Assembly: GCA_036927565.1 (NCBI GenBank)
Contig: JAYESD010000005.1
Coordinates: 100,595,872-100,659,871, forward strand
Source of the DNA: Tuctoria greenei
Lineage: Eukaryota; Streptophyta; Magnoliopsida; Poales; Poaceae
DNA: 64,000 nt
Direction: 5' to 3'
Shown here: in pieces, positions 33,359-45,819 of the stretch
How the letters are laid out: each line of letters opens with the position of its first letter
Numbering within the stretch: the first letter of the stretch is position 1
Notes under the pieces: generated by a model
Seen by the model: the letters and a program-made list of their open reading frames with translations, nothing else
Told to the model about the DNA's origin: nothing
Database searches by the model: none
Position numbers and translations under genes: made by a program

Positions 33359-36300
33359 TCAATTTAAGCCATGAGGATGCATAACCCCTATTTCACTACG
33401 AATGTAACAAAAATGAGTGAAATCCAAAGGTTTTGTAAAAATGTCAGCCAATTGTTGTTTGGTATCTACATGGTGAAGCACAATGTTTCCTTTTTCAACA
33501 TTATCTCGGAGAAAGTGATACCTAATGTCAATGTGCTTAGTTCTAGAATGTTGCACGGGGTTTTTAGCAATGCAAATGGCACTAGTCTTATCACAAAACA
33601 GTGGAACACTATCTAGATCAACCCCATAGTCCTTAAGTGTTTGAACAATCCAAAGAATTTGTGAACAAGCACTAGCAGCAACTACATATTCAGATTTGGT
33701 TGTGGATTGTGCAACTGAATTTTGTTTTCTAGAGGACCAAGCAACAAGAGAATTACCAAGAAAATGACAAGTACCGGAAGTACTTTTCCTATCAATCCTA
33801 CAACCCCCAAAATCAGCATCCGAAAAAGCTTTCAAAGTAACAGTTGCGGAAGAAGGAAGAAAAATTCCAAATTCTTGAGTTCCATGTAAGTACCTGAGAA
33901 TCCTTTTGACAGCTTGACGATGTGAAACACGTGGGGAGGCTTGAAACCGTGCATAAAGACATACACTGAATTGTATGTCCGGTCTTGATGCCGTGAGGTA
34001 CAAAAGTGATCCGATCATGCTTCTATATTCTTTTTGATTCACGGGTTCACCATCTTCATCAAGTTCAAGTGCTGTTGCTGTTCCCATTGGTGTCTGAATA
34101 GGCTTGCTTTTGTCCATGTTGAAGCGCCTTAGGAGGTCTTTGGTATACTTCATTTGATGCACAAAGGTACCCTCCTTGGTTTGCTTGATTTGCAGCCCCA
34201 AAAATAAGTGAGTTCACCCATCATACTCATTTCAAATTCAGAACTCATCATTGCTGAAAACTGGGACACACGATCATGAGAAGCACAACCAAAGATAATA
34301 TCATCCACATACACTTGAACGAATAATGAGTCATTGCCATGCTTAAGCACAAAAAGAGTTTTATCAACCTTGCCCATGGTAAACCCCTTTTCAAGTAAGA
34401 ATGATTTTAACCTATCATACCATGCTCTAGGGGCTTGTTTGAGACCGTATAAGGCTTTGGACAGTTTGTAAACATGATTAGGAAAATCTGGATTTTCAAA
34501 ACTCGGTGGTTGTTTGAAATAAACCTCCTCATCTATGTAGCCATTAAGAAAAGCACTTTTAACATCCATTTGATATAGCTTAAAACCTTTAGATGCTGCA
34601 AAAGCTAACAAAATTCTTATGGCTTCTAATCTAGCGACAAGAGCAAAAGTTTCATCAAAATCTAGCCCTTCAACTTGAGTGAAACCTTGAGCAACCAACC
34701 TAGCCTTATTCCCATCCAGAACCCCATCCTCACTTTGTTTATTTTTAAATACCCATTTAGTTCCAATTAAAGTGTGACCTTGAGTTGGAGGTACAAGTTT
34801 CCAAACATTATTTCTTTCAAAATTTTCTAACTCTTCTTGCATGGCAATAATCCAAGATTCATTAGTGAGTGCGTGTGATATATCTTCGGGTTAAAAAGAA
34901 GCAACAAAAGCAGAATGAGCATGAGAGTTTGGATCGCAAAACCTTCCATGTGACTCGTTCGTGCAAGCTTCCAATCATCTGTTGTGGGGGATGATCTTTG
35001 TAAAACTGTAGGGGAACAGATGTCTCACAAGCTTCTTCTTCTTCATGTTCATCACAAATCAATGAGCTTGTGGCTTGAGGATGATTTGAATGAGCATTGA
35101 TGGTTGTCGGTGCTGGTTTAGAATTAACATCCAGAGCTAAACCAAAGTCTTTAGCTGCTGAATTTTCTGGCAGCAACTCCAATTCTTCCTCATCTTCAAT
35201 GAAAATGCTCTCCCCCTGGGGATATGGATCTGGACCTGCAATGTTTGAGCTAGTACCTGGGCTAGATTCATCAAAAGACACTTCACAAGTCTCCACAATT
35301 TTGTTAGTGTCAAGTAAAAGCACACGGTAGCCTCTAGTATGAGATGGATAACCAAGAAACATGCCATCAATGGATCTAGTTCAAATTTGTCAAGATTACC
35401 ATGTTTCTTAACAAAGCATTTGCAACCAAAGACCCGAAAGTGTGTAACACTAGCCCTATGTCCAAACCGGAGCTCATATGGTGTTTTACCTAGCTTAGCA
35501 CGGAAGAAAACACGATTTGAGACATAACAAGCGGTTGCTAACACATCAGCCCAAAATTTCCTAGGAGTTTGATATTCATCAAGCATAGTCCTAGCCATCT
35601 CAACTAAGGTTCTGTTCTTTCTTTCTACAACACCGTTTTGTTGAGGTGCATATGGTGAAGAGAATTGATGATCTATTCTATTTTCAGCACAAAAGTGATC
35701 AAAAGATTGATTTTTAAATTCAGTTCCATTATCACTTCTAATTGCTTTTAATGATCCTCGGTGATCAATTGATAATCTAAGAAATAAAGTTCTAAAGTGA
35801 CTAAAAACTTCATTCTTAGATGCCATAAAGTAAACCCAAGAGTATCTAGAATAATCATCAACAATAACAAGAACATACCATTTACCTCCGAAGGATTGAA
35901 CACGTGAAGGTCCTACGGTGTCAAGATGCAAAAGTTGACATGGTTCAGTTGTCATGATCATTGTGAGAGGAGTATGTGAACCTGCAACCATCTTAGCATG
36001 TCTACAAGAAGAGCACACAATTTCTTTGTCCCCTTTAAGCTTAGGCAGCCCACGTATGCGATCAAGAACACTAACACGAGTTAGGTGATCAAAGCCTACG
36101 TGACCAAGTCTACGATGCCAAAAATATAAGTCCTTTGAATCATTAGAAACTAGACACCTATGCTTAGAGGAAGACATATCAAAATCAGCTTTAAAAACTC
36201 TTCCAAACCGAGACATGTTAAAAATAAGCTCACTATTTGAACCTACAACTTTGCAGCAATTTTTATTGAAAATAATTTCTAGATTTTAATCTAGCAATTG

Positions 36301-36540
36301 TGCAACAGAAAGCAAGTTGTATTTCAAATTTTTGACAAGTGCCACATCCATCAAAGTGTAGTGATCATTTACTCTAACCGAACCCTTAGCAATAATAAGA
36401 GTTGAAGAATTATTGGCAAAGGTAACATTCTCTACACGTGACACAAAAGAGAGGGAGGAGAACCAATCTTTGTTACCGGTCATGTGGTGTGAGCAACTTG
36501 AATCCACAATCCAAATGTTCTCCTTCCTCAAATGTGTAAC
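33359..36540 (-). pseudogene. pol: pol of the copia element (protease, integrase, RT, RNase H)
   Basis: In minus-strand order: protease (WIVDSSCSHHMTG), GAG-pre-integrase (LYFWHRRLGHVGFDHL), integrase with HLDTVGPSRV, VDDYSRYSWVYF, RSDNGTEFKN and SPYAPQQNGVVERKNRT (DDE residues present), RT (WKLVPPTQGHTLIGTKWVF, VQVYVDDIIFG) and RNase H (SDADFGGCRIDRKSTSGTC, KHIDIRYHFLRDNV). Lesions: TAA 36286, a frameshift near 35380, a frameshift near 34960-34990, and another near 34200. Catalytic residues are otherwise kept, so the copy is fairly young. Confidence 0.93.
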
Positions 36541-38835
36541 CTACATAAAAGCACAATACGTCGATGACTCAATACTGGGGTTAGTCAAAATGCATTTAGG
36601 AATCCAATACTGAGTGACGCGACGTGCAGTAGGAAAAACACGCGAAAGCTGAGACAAAACAGCAGGTTTATGAGTCAAAGTTTGAGATTTTTTATTCTTA
36701 ACTACTGACCTATAAGGTGTTACTTGTGTAGCACAAAAATCAGTAGCTCCGGAGGCAAAAACAGAAGGTCCGAAGGTAAACTTTGAATGTTTTTGACTCA
36801 AAACAGCAGGTTGTACATTCGGTTCAATGTGAGCAGCAAATTTTGCATGAAAGTTATGAGATCTAGCAACCATTCTTTCCCTTTTTTGTTGTTTAGCTTG
36901 TCTATAACAAAAATTTATGACATGACCATCTCTACCACAGTAGGTACAATGAAATTTAACTTTGTGTTCATGTCTAGATGAGCAAGCAATATTTTTATTT
37001 GAAAGCGAATGAGACAACACTCCTGCAGATTTGAAAACCACTCCTTTTTGTTTAGGAACTGTTTGAATCAAACCACTTCCTAATGACTTTACAATTTTAG
37101 GTGGATGTGCCTTAGCATGAGCATGAAAATCAAAACCTAAACCAGTTTTATCATTGCAAGACTTCGAAGAATTCAGCAGTAAGTTTAGGTTCTTATTCCC
37201 ATTACAAAACCGATCTAATGTCCTATGCATGTCATCAAGTTTATTGGACAGATCAAGGCAATTTTCACATGAAGTTTTTCCTTTTAGATTGCAATTGGAA
37301 CAAAATTTAACTTCATGAGAACGTAAAGCATTGTTCAATACAAAAATTTTATTCATAGCATCCTGTAGTTTCTTATCAAGATCATCACAAGTAGAACAAT
37401 GCAAATCAATTGTAGAATAGCTAGCATCTTTCAAGTTTTTATCATTAAGTGCAGCAAGCTCTTTGTTCTTTTCAATTTCTAACTCAAGTTTATCAAGTGT
37501 GGAGGTGTGCGCACTTCTTAATGAGGACAATTGTTCATATATTAAATCACATGAGGAACATGCGTCATCACTAGGAATCAAAGTTTTTAAATGGTTGATT
37601 TCAGATTCTAGTGATTCAATTTTAGCAGCACTATCCCTAAGCTTTTTGTCCTTTTTCTTAACAATAATAGTGGCACGAGAAATAACATCACACATTTCTT
37701 CGCAAGTAGGACATACCTCTTCATTGTCGCTGTTGTGTTCTGCCTCCTCCATACTTAATCTTGACTTGCCTGCCATGAAGCACAAGTTTGCCAAATCATC
37801 TTCATCTTCATCACTTCCAATGTCCACGTCGCTTGAACTGAACTCTTGAAGTGCGGTGATGAAACTGTTAATCATCTTGCGTCCTATCGTACCTTTCTTC
37901 TTCTTGTTGAAATTTCCAGAGGAGGTCCGAACCTTGCTTTGTTTTTCTTCCCGGGTGGTAGGACCTGAAAGGTTAGGGCATTATGTACGAAAGTGTCCTG
38001 TTTTACCACATTCAAAACAGCGTAGAGGTCCGGAGCTTCCTCTCCTTCTAGTTCTCACATTTTGCAATGCTTTTGAGAATCTAGTAGAGATGAGTGCCAA
38101 CTCCTCTTCTAGAAATTCTTCGATCTGCTCCATGGTTAGTGAGGACAACAAAGCAATAGTATTGCAAGATGATGATTGGCCGAAGCTAGACATATCACAT
38201 TGTGAAACAAATGCAATAGACTTATTGGGGTTCTTACGTGAGATTATATCAATTTCATGAGTTTTTAACTTGGAATATAACACATCTAAAGTAAGTGAAC
38301 TCATGACAGTAGATTCACGAATAGATGTGACTTTCATCTCCCAAATTGACATATCTAATGCACATAGCAATTGCCTAGCATTTTCAGCATCTAAAAAATT
38401 AATATTGACACTACGCAAGTTGCTGAGAATCTTATTAAAGCTAGCAAAAAGGTCATCAATAGACTCACTGGGTTGCATCTCGAAGCGCATGTATTCTTTC
38501 TTGAACATGTCTTGCCTTACCTCTTTGATCGTGTTGGATCCTTCGTGGTAGTCAAAAACTGCTTTCCACACATCGTATGCAGATTGGAGGTGTGCAACAC
38601 GGTCGAAGTCGCTTTGTGTTAATCCTTGTATGATCAAGTTCCGAGCCTTGTTGTTGTTGTCGACATCTCTCAGGTTTGTAGCTGTAACTTGATCGTTTGA
38701 TGGCACTTCGTAAGGCTTGTATACCTTATCCCATATTGCAAAGCCTTGTGCCTGGATGAAAGCCTCCATGCGTGCCTTCCAAACCTGAAAATCAATACCA
38801 GCAAACACACAAGGTTTGGCGGAGTACTTCTCCAT
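36541..38835 (-). pseudogene. gag: gag of the copia element with long coiled-coil extension
   Basis: One frame from ATG 38835. A UBN2-type capsid region (FAGIDFQVWKARMEAFI, YDVWKAVFDYHEG) is followed by a CCHC knuckle beginning CFECGKTGHFR near 37985-38020, which is interrupted by a TAA at 37981. The frame continues through an acidic patch (GSDEDEDDLANLCFMAG), a coiled coil (KDKKLRDSAAKIESLESEINHLK-type heptads, positions ~37300-37680), several CxxC pairs, and a second knuckle-like HCTYCGRDGHVINFC near 36900-36945. Such a long gag is usual for the SIRE clade. A TAG at 36541 separates it from pol. Confidence 0.9.
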
Positions 38836-38881
38836 GATGATTAGTCAAAAACACGTGCAAATCACAAAGATTAGAGCAACG

Positions 38882-38895
38882 TGGCTCTGATACCA
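38882..38895 (-). other. Primer binding site of the copia element
   Basis: The minus strand reads tggtatcagagcca 2 bp inside the 5' LTR, a perfect initiator-tRNA-Met site. Confidence 0.92.
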
Positions 38896-38897
38896 AT

Positions 38898-40775
38898 TGT
38901 AGGATCGAAGAGCACGTAAAAAGCTACAAGAGGGGGGGGGATGGTAGATTTAAACTTACGCAGCGGAAACAATTAAACCCCAAACCCTTTCGGCAGAAAA
39001 ACGATCTGTTAAAGAAATCGTGTGTGAGACTAATCTAAACGTGTTTCACCATGACAAAAGTGATAGATATCAGAGAGAATCAAGTCACGAAGACAATACA
39101 AAAAGAATCACTCAAATCAATCGAGAAAAACTCAAGTTATGATTGAAAGATCAAACAATGGTCAATCTGCCCTACCCGAGAAAAACAGTTCTGGAACACT
39201 GCAAAGAAACTCGTGTAGATCATAGACCGCAAATCCAATGACCGTGAAATTTTGACATATGATAGAAAATCAAGTTTTGAAGACAACCCAAAAATAATCA
39301 CATCAATTGGATCTGTAAAACTCGAGTTATGATAAAACCACCGATGAAAGGTAGTGCTGTCCAAAAACTCGACGAGTAAAACTTGTCTGGAACAAGTCTG
39401 ACGAACAAGGCACAAAAGTTCCTTCAAACTACGAATTATATTCAATGGAACTCAAGAGGAACAGCCCCAAATTCGTGCACCACGAGCTCTGGGCTCTCTT
39501 GCTTATATAACCAGCTTGAAAGCCAACTCAACTCAAATCAGGAACCTAATCCTACTCTGTTCAGGAATCGTAACTTTCCATAACTGCTTAGGATTCTTCT
39601 ATACGCAGATAGAAGCAATATTAAGGCTTCCAAACACCTTAGGAACGTATCCCACATTCCTAAACAACTCAAATTCGTGACCCACATGAAATCCTATCAT
39701 AACCAACTCAAATCTTTCCATATTTGAGTCAAACCCGACTCAGCCGCAGCCTGAGTCCATAACCTAGTCGGTTGGACCTTTCCGACCAACTCTTTACGTC
39801 CACATCTCTTCATCACGTCTCGGAACCATGTATCCACGTCCATGCACTCCTTGCACACGTGCAAACATCTTCCAATGACGTCCACTATACCTTCATATGC
39901 ATTGTTCTTGATTCAATCATGCTGTGCAACCTCCTGATCAGCTCAACCACAATTCCTCCTGAATTTGGTTGTTGGAACCTCATCTCCTCCCTGAGACTAG
40001 TCCAATGGATCCCGTCACCAGCCATATCTTGAACTCAAGCAACACCTGCACATGAATAAACAACCAATCCATACGAGCCCAAGTCCTCGACTTGACTCAA
40101 GTTAGTTCCAAACACAACACCCTACGTGAGAACCTCACATAAGCATGTTGCAAAACCACAGTAACACGATATCATCCATATCAACCAAAACGCACCAAAA
40201 ACATAGCAAATGAATACTAAGCAATCTTTCCAACAATGTAAAGAAAGTATGAAACATTGCAAATGAAAAGCAGAAGCACTACGGCAAGTTCCGGACCTTG
40301 CCAGAGCAACACGGACCTTGAGCCGGAGCTAACAAAAGCTAGTAGAACCTAGCGCCGGAGCTTACCAGAACTAGTACAACCATGCCCCCGCCGCATCTTA
40401 CAAAACTAGCAGGACCTAGCGCCGGAGCTAATCAGAACTAGTCGGAAATAGTAATCCCAAAAGCCGGAGCTAGAAAAATCAACTTCGAAGCCTAGCAAAA
40501 ACACGGCGGAGCTATCAAAAACATGTCGGAGCTATCAAAGACATGCCGGAGCTAAAGACAAAACTTCACCGGAGCTGACCAAAGCTAGTCGGACCTAGAA
40601 TCGAACGTAACCGGAGCTACCCAAGCCAAGCCGGACCTACCGTTGGACCTTGCTGTAGCTCAGAGCTAGAGTCGGACCTTGATAAAAAGGTGTTTTGGTG
40701 ATATTCAAAACTTTTATCATCAAGGCCAAGTGTATTCACGACAGGCCAATGTATTCAACACACATAGGTCTCACA
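38898..40775 (-). repeat. 5' LTR (right) of the copia element
   Basis: 1878 bp, the partner of 30487-32372. TATA at ~39501-39510 on the minus strand puts U3 at about 39510-40775. Confidence 0.93.
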
Positions 40776-40812
40776 GTCTCTTTCATTTGTAATCTCGGGA
40801 TAAGATTCTTTT

Positions 40813-40822
40813 AAGGGGGGGG
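40813..40822 (+). other. Polypurine tract of gypsy element A
   Basis: aagggggggg immediately before the 3' LTR start tgtaaaatcc at 40823. Confidence 0.75.
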
Positions 40823-43800
40823 TGTAAAATCCCAAAAATTTCATAGTGCAAAGTTCAGATAGGAAAATTATAAATTTGACTGGGAAAAAGAAATAAATAG
40901 GGAATTGGAAAATGAAGTGAGTTAAACCCTACAAGAGGGAATTCAAAAAATTCAAATTAGCTCCTGTTCAAACCATGAAAAAATAAAAATTTGTGTTCAC
41001 CATTAGCTTCCAAATATTCCAAATAAAGTATATGCCAAATTTCAAAAATTTTGATGTCCAATTGCTCCATTGAATACCATTTGAATTCAATTTCAAATCT
41101 TGAATTCCAATTAAACTTGGTCAGATTCATGATCTAATTTCGGAATCATATTATACATAATTTATTTAGCCTCTCCACAAAAATCTAGAATTTTTGGACA
41201 GTTATTGGTTGGAGAACTAAAGGAACAGAGAATGGATGAGGGTGAAACAAGGTGGGACCCCCTGGTCAGCCTCCTTAACATGATTGAAACGACTGAACGC
41301 TGTTTCTCTGCTGTCCCCAGGCTTCAACACCGGGAGGAGGCTCCACCACGGCAGGGGCATGCACAGGCAGGCAGCTGCGTGGCCAAACCCCCCTCTCCAC
41401 CCTACTTAAACCTTGATGGCTTCTCCCCAATGTTTATTGTCTCTCTTTCACAGAAACAGAGCACCAGCGCCATTTTTGACTGCCTCCTTGTTCTTCACTT
41501 CATCCAGCCGTTCTAGCCGATGGTTTGTTTCGTTCCATGAAGCAAAGTGAAGCACAACTTGATGCTACACCTTCCCCTGTCACTTTCCTATTGTTTCCTC
41601 AGCTCATGCGTCCGTATTTCGCAGTTTCGCATACGTCGCCATTGAGCCGCCGAGGTGGATGCCTTTGCCTCCCCGTCGCACCGGCGCTATAGGCTTTTTC
41701 TCAAGCTGCTCCCAAAAGCAAACTGAATCGCTGGGACACCACCTTTCACACGGTAAAAACTGTTCTTCGTTTTATCCCCTGTCAAGCAAGTATTCCTGAT
41801 TTTTTCTTTCGGCTCAAGGTTAACCTTCATGTTAGGTCGTGAGAGCAATTCGTGTTCTATGTGGAGAAATCCCTTGAGCCAGCTAGATATTAGTTTCTAT
41901 ACCCCTTAGCACACTCCCTGGATCAATCCTCAGTGAAAATAATCGACCACCGACGGAGTATATTGAGTTTCCTCATCGCCTTTGAAAAGCACCGCTGCTC
42001 GCCGTCGAGCATGCATTGGCCGGATGTTATGCGGTGTTTACACGTCCTAATCATCTTCATCATGTTTCCGGGAACCTCTCCAGCTTTTCTCGGAAGTTTT
42101 GCGCCATTGCTGAGCAGTAGCAACCATCGTCGGAACCCTAGTTCCGCCGCCGCCGTCGCGCGCTTGTCTCCGGCCGTCGCCAACTCGTTGGTACCTCACC
42201 ATCATGTTGCGCATCCGATTTTAGGGCCAGATGGCCAAGGCTTTGCCAAGGGAAGCTCGGCGTAGCAAGTCTGGCACGCGCCACCGCGGCTCCGGCGAGG
42301 AGCGCCGCCCCCGAGCCGAGGTTGAAGATGACATGGGTGGGCCCCGCGTGTCATCCTCTGTTTCACCCGCTCGGATCTGCTGTGGACATCGGATCTGGTG
42401 TGGCTGCGTGGGTAAGTCCGTGGCCCTCGGTGTGACCCCAATCTGGTTGGGCCATTAAATGTGTCGGACCTAGCCGGATTAATTCACACTTTTAATGTAA
42501 CACCCTCCATTTTTGCATCATGCATTGCATACATATTCATGCATTAAACATTAGTAAAATAAAAGAAAAATGATAAAACGTAAAATATACATATACAAAT
42601 ATGTGTAGCAAAAGAAGAAAAATAAAATAATAGCGTAAAACATGTATTAGGAAATAAATATAATAATAATAATATATAAAAAGATATATATATAAATAAA
42701 TTATATATATAATAAATATATATAAATAAATAAAATGAATAAGATGAATAAAATAAAAAATATATATAAATAATAATATATAATAACAGTATATAAAAAA
42801 AAGAAAAACAAAAAAAGAAAAAAAAGTCAACCCGTCGCTGGCCAGGCCGAGCGGCCCAGCCAGCGAGCGCCCGACCGACGCGACTCCCACGCGCCGGGCC
42901 ACGTGCCTCGCCGCTGGGCCCCGCTCCCACGTGCCGCACCTCCCGCTCGGCCCCAGCACCGCGCGCAGCTGCCTCGACCGCGCGAGCGACCTGCTCGCGC
43001 CCCGCCTGCCGCGTCGCCGCGCCGCCTGGCCCACCCCGCCGCCAGCCCCGCGCCTTCCGAGCCGGCCACGCTTCCCGCACGACCCTGCCTCCCACGCACG
43101 CGCGCACCTCGCTCCGAGCCCCACCCCGCCGCGCCTCCCACGCCCTGCCGCCTCCCGCGCGTGGCCCGGCCCCGCCGCGTTGACCCGATCCCGCACCCTC
43201 CCGCGCAGCGCCCGACCCCCACCCCGCCGCCACGCGCCTCCCGCGCGCCCCAGTGCGCCACGCACCTGGCCCCGCTCGCCCGTGCCGCACGCGACCCCGT
43301 CACCCAACACGCCTCGCCCGACGCACGCGCCCAACGCGCCCGACCCCGCGACCGAGTCGGTTACGCCGCGTCGGCCCTAGCACCGCCTGCCGCTCGACAA
43401 TAAAAACCGTCGTAGCCTCCGTGTTTTTTCCCGACACAGCAACCCAGCAAACCTAGCCGCCGGATAGAAAAAAGGGAGCACCAGAGCCGCCGCCAGGGAA
43501 GAAAAGAGAGGAAAAAAGAGGAGGAAGAGGAAGAAAAGAGGAGGGTGCTGTCATCCACCGGAAATCGTCGTCGCCGTCGTCGTGCCATTGGAGGACCTTG
43601 CACCGTCTACTTCATCTACGTGTTGCCTTCATCCCGCGATCTTCGAAGCCATCGCATCTACGGTAGGATTCGTTTTTCTGATGCGAATTTTAGCGACGTA
43701 TTAGATCTAATAGACGTAAATTGATTTTAGTTGCACCATAAATTTATTTTCAGCAGCATTAATTCCCGCTGAAACCCCCGTAAACTCGTATGAACACGTA

Positions 43801-43943
43801 TGAACTAGTTGCATCTAATTAATAAACAACCGTAGTTAATTAATTAATTGATCTTTGCATGCATGCATATCATCACATATTGATTAATGTGTGTGCATCA
43901 TGTTGATTTTTATGTATATTCTTGTATGTGTTATCACGAGTAG

Positions 43944-44027
43944 AGGGAAGTGCTCAAGAGGTCGTGTACGAGGATTTCGAGAACCAAGACTTCGAAGCGC
44001 TTGAGCAACCCTATCCGTCGGAGCAAG
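43944..44027 (+). other. Candidate acidic mini-exon in the 5' LTR of element D
   Basis: 84 nt after acceptor-like tatcacgagtag and before ccaagtg (gcaagtg in the other LTR). Read as 2 nt + 27 codons + 1 nt it encodes an acidic stretch with EVVYEDFENQDFEALEQ. Upstream, a donor-like acg|gtaggatt lies at 43663. Length and phase equal those of the diverged LTR C segment at 59199-59282. Confidence 0.5.
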
Positions 44028-45124
44028 CCAAGTGTCCTTGAAGCATATTGATCCAGTTTTTAAAATAAATGTTTTGTTTGTAAAACTGCATGCTTGTGTC
44101 AATTTGATGGGAATCCTATGGTAGGAAGTTTACTAGATTTGTTTAACCACCTTTGTCACTGGAATATATGGTAGAGAGTCGGGAAGGGTTTTTACCTTTT
44201 TGCCTCGCTTAATTAATTGGGATGACAAAGAACACTACACATTTAATTATGCATCAATGATATTCTGGTTAATGCGAACTGGTCAATACGATGGGTGATC
44301 TAAGCAAGTCTGGTATGTGGATGGGTTGGATGTCATGGTGGTTTGCTTGCTATAGATCTAAGGACCGGTTCATGCGAGAATAGGCCAGGACTACAGTGCC
44401 ACCACGAGGCCAAGTATGGGTGCGGCGTAGCTGATTAATTAGGGCTTTGCTAGTGCTGTTTGGACCATTGTGGATGCTCGGGGAAGGGGTAGTCAGATTG
44501 GGTTTGTTGATGATTGGTGGGACTACCCTGGGATCCGAATGGCTCAAGAGGGGGCCCTTGGTTGAAGATGTGCTCAGTTGGAGGCATCGCCACCGGTGAA
44601 ACCTCAGTGGGGTCTAAATAGGCTAGTAATCCCTTTGTAAAGGCTATTTTGTGATCTCTTGGCCACACACCCACGGAAGTGTGTAATGTGACCGGCGGGT
44701 CATGGGCATAAGGGAGGTTCTTAGTCGCCGAAAGGTGATGAAATCACGAACACGTGGGTAAAGAGTTACAAACTCTGCAGATTTAATTAAAACTATCATG
44801 ATAGCCGTGCTCTCGGTTATGAGCACCTGGAGAACTTCCATGATTAGAGGGTATTTGGTATTGGTAATGGTTATTGTAATGGTTATGGTAATGGTTATGG
44901 TGATGGTTATGGCTGGTTATGGATTTATTTCTGGTATTGAATATGGTTATTGGCAATGGTGAAATCTGGACTTATTGACGATGGTAATGAATTCAGTTTG
45001 GTATTATGGTATTACTCGTGATTATGATGGGATTACTTCACAAACATATAATATATTGCTTTTCAAATGTTTTACTGTACTTTCCAGCACTTAGCCATTA
45101 TTATTGTCGTCATTTGAATCAGCC

Positions 45125-45162
45125 ACATGTCATACTTTCCACACTTGCTGAGTACGACATGT
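45125..45162 (+). promoter_or_regulatory. Conserved dyad block in LTR D (5')
   Basis: acatgtcatact...agtacgacatgt, an 11-of-12 inverted repeat around a 14-nt centre. It is conserved in four LTRs here (also 53017-53054, 60645-60683, and 63562-63599 where the arms are perfect). The role is unknown; RNA structure or 3'-end formation is possible. Confidence 0.5.
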
Positions 45163-45537
45163 ACTCACTCTTGCAATCCCCCCAACAGTTGCAGGTCAGG
45201 ATTGTGAGTTTAATGGCGATAATGTAGAGATCTAGGCCGTGTCTACCGTCAGCATTGTCTGTGGTGTTGATTGGAGCTGCGCATATATACCCTATCCCTT
45301 ATGCTTAGTTTGCTTAATTAATTTATTTCCGATGCATTAGTTGAACTTGTCATAAATATTCATTAGAGGTTGTATTCGAGGATAATCTGGTTTGTGTAAT
45401 AAAATTTTATAATTAATCATGTTCTATGGTAATTTTCTGTATACTCTTTTGTGATTGCACTCGTGTATGTGTGTTGAACATCCTGGGCACACATATGCGT
45501 TAGCTTGGTTCAGTTTTCGGAACAGGGCGTCACAGAC

Positions 45538-45549
45538 TGGTATCAGAGC
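45538..45549 (+). other. Primer binding site of element D
   Basis: tggtatcagagc, a perfect initiator-tRNA-Met site, 3 bp after the LTR. Confidence 0.95.
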
Positions 45550-45819
45550 CATAGGTTGACCGTAGGACGCAACCTAGATAGAATGGACACTTTAGAGCAC
45601 ATAGGAGCACTCAGGAATCGATGTGTTTTTGCTTAGTGTGCTGTTTGCTATATATATATATATATATATATTGTTTGCTTGTGTGCTTAATAGAGGATTT
45701 TGGGATGCTTTAGCATTGCCATGTCCACCTAGGCTAGTATAGCTAGTTGTTTAGTTTCATATCCCTTGACGCATATAGTTGGGGACGTTTCTAAATTCTT
45801 ACCTATTGCTCTACTTCAG

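Larger units (their letters stand above)
30487..40775 (-). mobile_element. Complete Ty1/copia retrotransposon, SIRE/Maximus-like, minus strand
   Basis: Two LTRs (30487-32372 and 38898-40775) flank a minus-strand gag-pol with the order gag, protease, integrase, RT, RNase H that defines copia. The PBS complementary to initiator tRNA-Met adjoins the right LTR, and the PPT adjoins the left LTR. A long coiled-coil gag extension, 1.9-kb LTRs and RT motifs (MDVKSAFLNGYIDEEVYFKQPP) fit the SIRE clade. It lies near the 3' end of element A's internal region. No matching 5-bp target duplication is visible (atatt left, gtctc right). Confidence 0.93.
42496..45534 (+). repeat. 5' LTR of element D
   Basis: 3039 bp, TGTAACACCC...GGGCGTCACA. 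It contains an AT-rich tract (42560-42830), then a ~560-bp extremely GC-rich tract (42830-43390), a candidate intron-exon-intron structure (43663-44028), and a ggttatggtaat minisatellite (~44870-44935). The long ORFs across the GC-rich tract on both strands are compositional artefacts. Confidence 0.95.

Noticed and set aside
42537..43456. Several long overlapping ORFs on both strands in the GC-rich part of LTR D (also 50442-51306)
   Set aside because: They result from the near absence of A/T; the translations are Arg/Ala/Pro-rich in every frame and the region is LTR.
45538..45549. tRNA-Met-like sequence as a tRNA gene
   Set aside because: Only the 12-base primer binding site is present; there is no cloverleaf.
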